A stretch of DNA of 64,000 bases. It comes from Saccharibacillus sacchari DSM 19268. GTDB lineage: Bacteria; Bacillota; Bacilli; Paenibacillales; Paenibacillaceae. Shown piece by piece: positions 1 through 6,109 of this stretch. The notes below the pieces were generated by a model. The model was given only the letters and a program-made list of their open reading frames with translations, was not told where the DNA came from and searched no databases. The stretch is taken from the NCBI RefSeq assembly GCF_000585395.1, contig NZ_KK073875.1, forward strand, positions 4,262,424 to 4,326,423. The letters are read 5' to 3'. Position numbers and translations under genes: made by a program. Positions within the stretch are counted from its first letter, which is position 1. Each line of letters opens with the position of its first letter.

Positions 1-313
1 CGGCTACCCGGGCCAACCATTCTTCGGGAATCGCGGTCGTCACTTCATCCACTTTTCCGCACGCTTCGCACACGATATGCTGGTGGTCATCCGTGCGCGC
101 GTCGTAGCGGCTTGCCGTTTCTCCAAGCTTCAACTCGCGAATCATGTCTTTATCCGTCAGATAACGCAGCGAATTATATACGGTTCCGTAAGCAAAGCTA
201 TGGCCGCGCTCCACCAACCGGTTCATCACGTCAGCCGCCGTCGGATGATCGACTGCATCGCGTACAATATCGTATACGGCTTGACGCTGGGTCGTTAAAT
301 TGATTGTTTTCAT
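1..313 (-). CDS. perR: Fur-family peroxide-type repressor, PerR-like (partial, 3' end off window)
   Basis: This is the N-terminal 104 residues of a Fur-family metalloregulator; the C-terminus lies beyond the left edge. The start ATG is preceded by GAGG at good spacing. The winged-helix segment contains HPTAADVMNRL and the recognition-helix region SFAYGTVYNSL. The regulatory metal ligands of PerR have counterparts: His in DHPTA, Asp in RYD, and the two His of DDHQH. CEACGK supplies the first structural-zinc CxxC. Having Asp in RYD rather than the Fur-type ligand favours PerR over Fur or Zur. PerR represses catalase, Dps and haem/iron genes and responds to peroxide by metal-catalysed histidine oxidation. 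A near-consensus Per box lies upstream, which fits autoregulation. Assignment to PerR rather than a paralogue is an inference from the ligands and the box. Confidence 0.8.
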   Translation of the reverse strand, partial: MKTINLTTQRQAVYDIVRDAVDHPTAADVMNRLVERGHSFAYGTVYNSLRYLTDKDMIRELKLGETASRYDARTDDHQHIVCEACGKVDEVTTAIPEEWLARVA

Positions 314-382
314 CGGGCATTCCTCATTTGGGTTTAATTTTATGTTGAGACACGGTTGAGTTTCATTCTCATTCATTTTGAT

Positions 383-397
383 TTAGAATAAGTATAA
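383..397. promoter_or_regulatory. Per box upstream of perR-like gene
   Basis: The 15-mer TTAGAATAAGTATAA is an inverted repeat that matches the Bacillus Per-box consensus TTATAATNATTATAA at 13 of 14 defined positions plus the centre apart from two G substitutions (positions 4 and 10). It sits about 70 bp upstream of the repressor start, which suggests autorepression. Confidence 0.65.
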
Positions 398-498
398 ATC
401 TATTTCGTAAAGGAATCAAGATGCTTCGGGAAATTAGGCAGGTAAATCCTCACGGATAGTGCACAGAGATATCCGCACATTAGGTTTACTGCTAAGCA

Positions 499-533
499 TA
501 AAAAAAAACGGCCTTCCCGAAGGAAGGCCGTTT
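499..533 (-). terminator. Rho-independent terminator of an orphan minus-strand transcript
   Basis: A perfect 12-bp stem (AAACGGCCTTCC with GGAAGGCCGTTT) is closed by a TTCG-type tetraloop and, read on the minus strand, followed by a run of T. No protein gene of normal size ends just upstream of it, so it must close the transcript starting near 992. Confidence 0.85.
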
Positions 534-561
534 CGCAATGACTTGTTATTCTCGCTATCGC

Positions 562-726
562 TCAAATCGTCGAAGTCATCTTTTTAGCGGTCTTAATGAA
601 CGTAATGCTGTACGTCCCGCCGCTTTCACTTGAATAACCGATGAAACCTCTTACCGTTCGCCGAATTTTGTTGCTCTTTCGGCACTCTTGCCAAAACCGA
701 ACGATTTCGCTTACCGAAACCGACTC
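562..726 (-). pseudogene. 54-codon open frame without a standard start, inside the orphan transcript
   Basis: The frame opens directly after a TGA and runs 54 codons to a TGA. The product is protein-like, with segments such as FWQECRKSNKIRR, VRGFIGYSSESGGTYSITF and a basic KTAKKMTSTI end. It has no ATG, GTG or TTG near its beginning. An ATG with a weak AGGAAA upstream (728-730) is one frame off. It may be a chance frame in a structured RNA, a decayed small gene, or a gene using an unusual start. I recognise no family. Confidence 0.2.
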
Positions 727-997
727 TCATGGATGAATCGTTTCCTAAATAATCTTGATACTGCCCACTGCGCCGGGTACGACCGCCAGATCGTATGCGC
801 TATATGGCGAAACCGTGCGTTATAATTCTGAGTTGTCACTCTACGGTGAGAGACTTCGTTACTTGAAACCTAAAACAACGAAAGCCCTACCTCTCTTCCA
901 TCCTTGCGGCTCCGAAGACCGCGCCAGTGTGATCCGGATATCAAAGCATATGCTGCATGTGCATAATTTCGTTATTCAAGTGTCCACAATGCTTATT

Positions 998-1026
998 ATT
1001 ATAGCGCAGTTTTTTGATAAAGTCAA
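998..1026 (-). promoter_or_regulatory. Sigma-A promoter of the orphan transcript
   Basis: On the minus strand TTGACT and TATAAT are separated by exactly 17 nt. This is one of the best promoters in the window and points away from yjfB, into the region that lacks genes. Confidence 0.8.
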
Positions 1027-1205
1027 AACGTAGATCCTATTCAGTTATTCGTTCGGCGCGGGTGCTGTGGGAGAATTTCCGGGTTCGTGTTTGATTATAA
1101 CGCACCAAAAGCCCTATGGCCGATTGCTTTTTTCCGACCGATAACAACTATAGGCTTATGTTCAAAAGGACTCCAAGTCCCTCAGCCGGAAAGGAGGAAC
1201 CGGAC

Positions 1206-1382
1206 ATGGATATTGCGGCACTTTCCACGGTGATAAGTCAGGTGGCCGTCAAGCAGCAAGCATCGGTTCAGGTCATGAGCATCTCGATGGATCAGGCCAA
1301 GCAGCAAAGCGATCAGTTTGCCAAAATGTTGGAGACGAGCGTTGCCCCGCATTTAGGCGGCTCGGTCGACTTCCGCGCATAA
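1206..1382 (+). CDS. yjfB: YjfB-family putative motility protein
   Basis: This 58-residue protein begins MDIAALSTVISQVAVKQQ and ends ...GGSVDFRA, the layout of Bacillus YjfB, a small protein family annotated as putative motility protein and often SigD-controlled. The start was chosen because AAGGAGG lies 8 nt upstream; an in-frame ATG 90 nt further upstream has no ribosome binding site. It has no signal peptide or membrane segment. A CCGATAA sequence about 65 bp upstream resembles a SigD -10, but no matching -35 was found. The biochemical role is unknown. Confidence 0.75.
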   Translation: MDIAALSTVISQVAVKQQASVQVMSISMDQAKQQSDQFAKMLETSVAPHLGGSVDFRA

Positions 1383-1393
1383 TCGGCAAGGCT

Positions 1394-1439
1394 CCCGAAA
1401 AGACTCGGATGCGGAAACTTCGCACCGGGTCTTTTCGGG
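1394..1439 (+). terminator. Inverted repeat after yjfB
   Basis: CCCGAAAAGAC pairs perfectly with GTCTTTTCGGG around an inner partial stem. It lies 12 nt after the yjfB stop. No U-run follows, so termination is likely but not certain. Confidence 0.6.
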
Positions 1440-1517
1440 TGAGTTCATATTCTTTTCATGCTATAATTCGTTCATCGTCTACTGCTATTCCTACATATCG
1501 AATCACAGGAGGTTCAC

Positions 1518-2363
1518 TTGTTGAACGAACAACAACTTCAAGCTATCAAATCGCTCCAACACCTTTGCGAGCAGCGGGACGGTATTCTGCTGAAGCTTAA
1601 CGACGATATGCTGCGAATGCATTCGCGGGCAGAGCATATGGATTACTTCCATTATGAAGGGGACGCATTGATCGGATTTTTGGCGCTATACGGCTTCGGC
1701 GGACAGCTGGAGGTCTGCGGCATGGTTCATCCCGATTATCGTAGACAAGGAATTTTCACGCGTTTATGGAATGAAGCGTTGGCCTCAGGCCGACTGTCGA
1801 ACGTTTCTTACATTCTGTTTAACGCGCCGAAGGCTTCGCTTTCCGCACCGGAATGGCTCAAAACGATCCGCTGCCGCTACTCTTTTTCCGAATACGAAAT
1901 GGCTTGGCAAGAGCTACCTGAACAAGATTTTTCCGCGAATACCCCAACGGTCTCCGTTTCTTACCGTCCTTATGAACAAGAAGATCAAAATTATGTGCTT
2001 CAGCTTTATGCCGACGGTTTTGATACGAATGAAGAAGATACCGCGGAAATGCTTGCCGAAGAAGCTCACAGCTCCAAACGAATTCGAAGCATGGTCGTGT
2101 ATCACGGAGAAACGGTAGGTACGCTGGTGATGGATTACGATACGCCGGGCCAGGCCTGGTTATTCGGATTCGTAATCGACGGGGCTTACAGAGGGCAAGG
2201 CATCGGACGCGGCATTTTGTTGCAAATCATACGACGCGAAAACGAAGCCGGACTTCAACCCCATATCGGCGTGGAAACGCAAAATGATCACGCGCTGCGG
2301 CTTTACGAAAACTGCGGGTTCCGCTCCTATGTCGTGCAAGATTATTACGAACTGCGACTGTAA
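1518..2363 (+). CDS. Tandem GNAT-domain N-acetyltransferase
   Basis: This 281-residue protein carries two GNAT folds. The N-terminal copy has the acetyl-CoA loop in VCGMVHPDYRRQGIFTRL, and the C-terminal copy has FGFVIDGAYRGQGIGRGIL; both fit the R/Q-x-x-G-x-G/A pattern. The substrate cannot be predicted; similar double-GNAT proteins include mycothiol synthase-like and antibiotic-acetyltransferase-like members. The start is TTG: AGGAGG lies 5 nt before the first TTG and 8 nt before a second TTG at 1521, so either may be used. The gene stands alone and converges on the flavodoxin operon through a shared terminator. Confidence 0.85.
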   Translation: MLNEQQLQAIKSLQHLCEQRDGILLKLNDDMLRMHSRAEHMDYFHYEGDALIGFLALYGFGGQLEVCGMVHPDYRRQGIFTRLWNEALASGRLSNVSYILFNAPKASLSAPEWLKTIRCRYSFSEYEMAWQELPEQDFSANTPTVSVSYRPYEQEDQNYVLQLYADGFDTNEEDTAEMLAEEAHSSKRIRSMVVYHGETVGTLVMDYDTPGQAWLFGFVIDGAYRGQGIGRGILLQIIRRENEAGLQPHIGVETQNDHALRLYENCGFRSYVVQDYYELRL

Positions 2364-2365
2364 TA

Positions 2366-2417
2366 GGGAAAAAGCCTTGTTCGTCCGCACGATGCGGATT
2401 GAACAAGGCTTTTTCCC
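2366..2417. terminator. Bidirectional terminator
   Basis: GGGAAAAAGCCTTGTTC and GAACAAGGCTTTTTCCC form a perfect 17-bp stem between two convergent genes, with A/T runs built into the arms on both strands. Confidence 0.9.
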
Positions 2418-2434
2418 GTTAGACATGATCCCCA

Positions 2435-3187
2435 TCAGCTCAAACGTAACGCAGCCGCAGATTCGGTCAGATCCTGCTTGCAGCGTCCGCAAGTGCACGC
2501 CTGCTCGGCATTGGTCTCCTCCATGCCGCTGTGCGCAAGTCTCAGATAATCAAGCGACTTCTCATAAGAAACATCGTCCAGCGATAAGTGAATACGTTCG
2601 CCTTCCAACACGCTATAGACTTCGATCTTCGCCGGATCGCTTCCGAAGGCGTGGCGACAAAATACCCGCGCCGCATGCCGGTAACCGTCCAACACTTCAG
2701 GATCAACATCCACCACGAATTTTTGCAGATGAATTCCTCCTCCCTCGCTTTGCCAAACGGCCTGAAAGATCATTGATAGATCCATGCCAAGCTCGGGAAC
2801 ATGCGTCTCGAACCGCTCGTATAGCATGACCGGACGGTATCCCTCATAACCATTGGATGCGAAAAAGGACTCCAGATGGCGCGCCACCCGATCTTTCAGC
2901 TCCCAGTACCTTTTTTCCGAATCGAAATAAGCAATGCGACGCGGCCAGCGGTAATCGACCAGTTCGCCGGCGTCGGCGTGACTGCGCAGCTCCGGTTGGG
3001 CCGAGTAATAGCGATTGACGGCGTGACCGACCGCATACTGTACACGCTGCGTCCAATGGTATCCGCCGTCGGATTTGCGGGTCGTGTGAGGTTGTCTGGC
3101 CGAGGACAACCAACGCTCCAACCGATGGTCTTGCAGCAGCGGGGTTTCCTCGGCGGAAGGCGCCGGAAGCTCCCTCGCGTTTCTCAT
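2435..3187 (-). CDS. Unrecognised protein in the Fur-controlled flavodoxin operon
   Basis: This is a 250-residue protein I do not recognise. The start was placed at the ATG that overlaps the flavodoxin stop as ATGA, which indicates translational coupling. The N-terminal third is basic and Arg/His-rich. The middle is aromatic-rich (RYWELKDRVARHLESFF, GYEGYRPVMLYERFE). The C-terminus has a compact cysteine motif, ACTCGRC, that could bind metal or a cluster. There is no signal peptide or membrane segment. Because the only promoter found upstream carries a perfect Fur box in front of the flavodoxin gene, this protein is probably made during iron starvation. A redox partner or iron-handling role is a guess from context only. 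Confidence 0.75.
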   Translation of the reverse strand: MRNARELPAPSAEETPLLQDHRLERWLSSARQPHTTRKSDGGYHWTQRVQYAVGHAVNRYYSAQPELRSHADAGELVDYRWPRRIAYFDSEKRYWELKDRVARHLESFFASNGYEGYRPVMLYERFETHVPELGMDLSMIFQAVWQSEGGGIHLQKFVVDVDPEVLDGYRHAARVFCRHAFGSDPAKIEVYSVLEGERIHLSLDDVSYEKSLDYLRLAHSGMEETNAEQACTCGRCKQDLTESAAALRLS

Positions 3188-3633
3188 ACGCCGACCGTGC
3201 TGCCGACGAAGTTTCTGCCGAATGCGCGACAATTTTCGCGTTCGTCGCCGGACGGGTTCAATTCGAGTTTGAGAGGCTCAAGAATCATTTCCGCGCCTCG
3301 TTCAGCCAGCTTTTCTTGCAGCAGGTCGACAGCTTTCGCGAACTGTTCGTACACCGTGTCGCCGCTGCCGAATACCGCCGCCTTTTTCCCCTTCAGATCC
3401 AGCTCGTCCAGGTCGTCATAAAAATCGAGGAACTCGTCCGGCAGCTCGCCGTCTCCCCAAGTGTACGCCCCCAGCATAATGCCGTCGTAGTCGAGCAAAA
3501 GGTCAGCGTCGCAGTCCTCGGCCAACTTGATCGTGACCTCGCCGCCCGCTTCTTGAATGCCGCTTGTAATCAGCTCTGACATTTCCTCCGTATTGCCGGT
3601 CATGCTGGCGTATATGAGAATGAGTTTGCTCAT
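3184..3633 (-). CDS. Short-chain flavodoxin
   Basis: The 149-residue product has the flavodoxin fold signature. LILIYASMTGNTEEM is the first strand plus the FMN phosphate loop (about residues 9-15), LGAYTWGDGELPDEF is the isoalloxazine-contacting loop, and VFGSGDTVYEQFAKAVD is the later loop. Its length is typical of short-chain flavodoxins, FMN electron carriers that replace ferredoxin when iron is scarce. The start chosen has GGAGG 7 nt upstream; a longer in-frame start lacks one. A perfect Fur box between the -35 and -10 elements gives direct evidence of iron-dependent repression. The next gene overlaps its stop. Confidence 0.92.
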   Translation of the reverse strand: MSKLILIYASMTGNTEEMSELITSGIQEAGGEVTIKLAEDCDADLLLDYDGIMLGAYTWGDGELPDEFLDFYDDLDELDLKGKKAAVFGSGDTVYEQFAKAVDLLQEKLAERGAEMILEPLKLELNPSGDERENCRAFGRNFVGSTVGV

Positions 3634-3668
3634 GATTAGACCTCCAGGTTCAAATTGCAATATTCTCT

Positions 3669-3697
3669 ATCATAATGATAATGATTATCAGTGTCAA
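3669..3697 (-). promoter_or_regulatory. Sigma-A promoter of the flavodoxin operon
   Basis: TTGACA, 17 nt, TATGAT on the minus strand; the -35 is perfect. The Fur operator fills the spacer. Confidence 0.85.
3676..3690. promoter_or_regulatory. Fur box
   Basis: TGATAATGATTATCA is an exact match to the 15-bp Bacillus Fur operator TGATAATNATTATCA and lies inside the promoter spacer, the classic repression geometry. Confidence 0.9.
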
Positions 3698-3829
3698 ATG
3701 GTTTTGAATTTCTGGATTTTTGCCCCCTCCTCGGGTACAATGAAAGTCTGGGAATTACGGCGAACGACGGCGTATACATCCTGTAATATTCAGGGCAATA
3801 ACGATAAAATTAAGGGTGGTTCAATCACA

Positions 3830-4699
3830 ATGTACATGGCTCAAAATTGGAAAGACTATGAACTGATCGATACAGGCGCGGGCGACAAGTTGGAGCGTTG
3901 GGGCGACGTGGTCCTGCGCCGTCCGGATCCGCAAATCATCTGGCCGATCGCGGACGAAAGCGGTCCTTGGCGCGAGACGGCAGGACATTACCATCGCAGC
4001 TCCGCCGGCGGCGGCGCATGGACATGGAAAAAGCAGCTTCCGGAACGTTGGACGATCAATTACGACGATAAGCTGAAATTCTATATCAAACCGACAAGCT
4101 TTAAGCACACGGGCTTGTTCCCTGAACAGGCGACGAACTGGAGCTGGATGATCGACAAGATCCAAAACGCGGGACGGCCGATCCAAGTGCTGAATCTGTT
4201 CGCTTATACGGGCGGCGCTACGGTAGCTTCGGCTTATGCCGGCGCAAGCGTCGTTCACGTCGATGCGGCCAAAGGCATGGTTCAATGGGCAAAAGAAAAC
4301 ATCGAACTTTCCGGCCTGAAAGATCGTCCGGTGCGCTTCATTACGGACGACGTGTTCAAATTCGTGCAGCGCGAACAACGCCGCGGCAACAAATACGACG
4401 CGATCATCATGGATCCTCCTTCCTACGGACGCGGTCCGAACGGAGAGACATGGAAGCTGGAATCCAGTTTGTACCCGTTCCTTGAATCATGCATGCAGAT
4501 CCTGTCCGACGATCCGCTGTTCATGCTGATCAACTCGTATACGACAGGCATCTCGCCGACGGTACTTTCGAATATGCTGGAAATGACGATGAAGCCGCGT
4601 TACGGCGGACAAATCAGCGCAGGCGAAATCGGACTGCCGATCTCCCGCTCGGGTCTGACGTTGCCGTGCGGCATCCTCGGACGCTGGGAGTCCAAGTAA
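3830..4699 (+). CDS. SAM-dependent methyltransferase, RlmI/RlmK-like (no PUA domain)
   Basis: The 289-residue protein has a class I methyltransferase core. Motif I is LNLFAYTGG (121-129), followed by the acidic end of strand 2 in VHVDAAKGM, and motif IV is DPPSYG (195-200), typical of RNA m5C/m2G methyltransferases of the RlmI group. The PUA domain of RlmI itself is absent. 23S rRNA is a reasonable but unproven substrate. Two in-frame ATGs compete (3830 and 3836) behind AAGGGTGG; I chose the first. The stop overlaps the start of a pseudouridine synthase gene as TAATG, so two RNA-modification enzymes are translationally coupled. Confidence 0.8.
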   Translation: MYMAQNWKDYELIDTGAGDKLERWGDVVLRRPDPQIIWPIADESGPWRETAGHYHRSSAGGGAWTWKKQLPERWTINYDDKLKFYIKPTSFKHTGLFPEQATNWSWMIDKIQNAGRPIQVLNLFAYTGGATVASAYAGASVVHVDAAKGMVQWAKENIELSGLKDRPVRFITDDVFKFVQREQRRGNKYDAIIMDPPSYGRGPNGETWKLESSLYPFLESCMQILSDDPLFMLINSYTTGISPTVLSNMLEMTMKPRYGGQISAGEIGLPISRSGLTLPCGILGRWESK

Positions 4700-5451
4700 T
4701 GCATACCCCGGACGAGCGCTCCTCGGCAGCACTATCCGGCATTTCGGTGTTATTGGAAGACAATCACCTGCTCGGCGTCGTCAAACCCGTCAATATCCCC
4801 GTACAGGAAGACGCCAGCGGCGATGCGGATATGCTGACCCTGCTCAAAAACGACCTTAAAATCCGGCACGATAAACCCGGCAATGTATTTCTCGGCTTGG
4901 TTCATCGGCTGGATCGTCCGGTCGGCGGCGCCATGATCTTCGCCAAGACGTCGAAAGCCGCTTCGCGATTGTCGGATTCGGTGCGTACGCATTCGATCCG
5001 CAAAACTTACGTAGCCGTGACCAACGGTATACCCCGTGAACGCGAAGGCCGTCTGGTGCATCATTTGCTCAAAAACGAGCGCACGAATACGGTCACGACT
5101 GTTCGAAAAGGAACGCCGGGAGCCAAAGAAGCCATTTTGGATTACAAAGTGTTGGCTGAGGACGGCAATCGGGCTTTGGTCCATGTCGAACTGCATACGG
5201 GACGCTCGCACCAGATTCGCGTGCAAATGAGCAGTATCGGCTGCCCGCTGTACGGCGACCAAAAATACGGAGCAGCGTTGACCAAACCGGGGGAGCAAAT
5301 TGCGTTATGGTCGGTCCGTCTTCGATTCCCTCATCCGGTAACGAAGGAATCGACGCTGCTGATTTCGCTTCCGCCGGAAACGGCTCCTTGGACGCAGTTT
5401 TCGGACAATGCGTACAAGCTGCTGCAAAACGAGCTGGAATACGGAGAATGA
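4699..5451 (+). CDS. RluA-family pseudouridine synthase
   Basis: This 250-residue enzyme converts a uridine in RNA to pseudouridine. It has the family core HRLDRPVGG with catalytic Asp72, followed by GRSHQIRVQMSSIG and LYGDQKYG. There is no S4 domain, and the length fits the shorter, S4-less RluA members. The target site (rRNA or tRNA) cannot be inferred. Its ATG overlaps the TAA of the upstream methyltransferase gene, which indicates an operon. Confidence 0.88.
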   Translation: MHTPDERSSAALSGISVLLEDNHLLGVVKPVNIPVQEDASGDADMLTLLKNDLKIRHDKPGNVFLGLVHRLDRPVGGAMIFAKTSKAASRLSDSVRTHSIRKTYVAVTNGIPREREGRLVHHLLKNERTNTVTTVRKGTPGAKEAILDYKVLAEDGNRALVHVELHTGRSHQIRVQMSSIGCPLYGDQKYGAALTKPGEQIALWSVRLRFPHPVTKESTLLISLPPETAPWTQFSDNAYKLLQNELEYGE

Positions 5452-5492
5452 AGCCTGTTATGAAAGACAACGAAAAGGCCGAATAACTGCAC

Positions 5493-5546
5493 AAAAAAAG
5501 ACGTTAGGGAAAGCTGCTTCGAGCAGCCGAACCGACGTCTTTTTTT
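5493..5546. terminator. Bidirectional terminator
   Basis: AAAAAAAGACGT and ACGTCTTTTTTT flank an inner GCTGCTTCGAGCAGC hairpin. It separates convergent genes and reaches the stop codon of the minus-strand gene. Confidence 0.85.
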
Positions 5547-5928
5547 AGCGGAAATAGATCAGCCATAAGATGAAAAAAATCAGCGTCACCGCAGCGCTCG
5601 CGCCGCTGATGCTCCAGGATACGACATGCTTGCGCGTATGCGGAATATATTTGCGTTCCATGTATCCTCTAAACCCTATAACGAGCGAAAGCGTCAGAAA
5701 AACAAGAGGATTGGTGCTCATAAAATCGACAGTTAACCATAACGCAATCAGAATGACAACGCCGATGCCAAGTCCCCAACTATATACGCGATAACCGTCG
5801 GTTTGGGAAAGATGTTCTTTTTGGAACGTTTGCAATTCCGCTTCGTTCAATACGAGCTTGTTCGCCAACAGCTGCATAAGATAAAGACCGAAGACGGCAA
5901 AGACATACACGTACATAATATGAATCAT
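5545..5928 (-). CDS. Small four-helix membrane protein, DUF4181-like
   Basis: The 127-residue protein has four predicted transmembrane segments: IMYVYVFAVFGLYLMQLL, GLGIGVVILIALWLTV, PLVFLTLSLVIGF and SISGASAAVTLIFFILWLIYF. A conserved-looking loop, GYMERKYIPHTRKHVVS, lies before the last helix and recalls DUF4181 proteins of Bacilli; that link is from memory and tentative. AGGAG sits 7 nt before the chosen ATG; an upstream in-frame ATG would add 12 residues without a good site. The function is unknown. Confidence 0.7.
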   Translation of the reverse strand: MIHIMYVYVFAVFGLYLMQLLANKLVLNEAELQTFQKEHLSQTDGYRVYSWGLGIGVVILIALWLTVDFMSTNPLVFLTLSLVIGFRGYMERKYIPHTRKHVVSWSISGASAAVTLIFFILWLIYFR

Positions 5929-6040
5929 TCTTTTACTCCTGTTCGGTAAAAATAAGATAGGCAAGCCTTATCTATTAGACGCGGAAAGAAAAGTTTCGGT
6001 TGCATTTTTCGTAAAAACGTCGAGCCTGACAATGAGTACG

Positions 6041-6089
6041 ACAAAAAAAGACGTTTCGTGCGCTTATGCGCACGAAACGTCTTTTTTGT
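6041..6089 (-). terminator. Terminator of parE-parC operon
   Basis: An almost perfect stem of about 21 bp (GACGTTTCGTGCGC with GCGCACGAAACGTC plus A/T flanks) around a TTAT loop, directly downstream of parC. Confidence 0.9.
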
Positions 6090-6109
6090 TGACGATTGAC
6101 GCTTGCCTT

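Larger units (their letters stand above)
499..992 (-). ncRNA. Putative structured non-coding RNA of about 490 nt, family unknown
   Basis: The unit is bounded by an excellent sigma-A promoter and a strong intrinsic terminator but contains no gene of ordinary size. On the minus strand it is rich in local hairpins: TACGA/TCGTA around a GG-rich loop, TTTTGGCA/TGCCGAAA, TTTCG/CGAAA, and a longer stem pairing GAGAG plus TTCGTT with AACGAA plus CTCTC. I compared it from memory with tmRNA, RNase P type B, 6S, SRP RNA and common riboswitches and saw no match. Its 3' part also carries a 54-codon open frame without a standard start, so a leader plus a short or broken gene remains possible. Confidence 0.45.

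Noticed and set aside
499..992. Assignment of the orphan transcript to tmRNA, RNase P, 6S or SRP RNA
   Set aside because: None of the conserved cores of those RNAs could be found in the minus-strand sequence.
1116..1205. Longer start for yjfB and a SigD promoter at CCGATAA
   Set aside because: No ribosome binding site precedes the upstream ATG, and no TAAA-type -35 lies at the right distance from CCGATAA.
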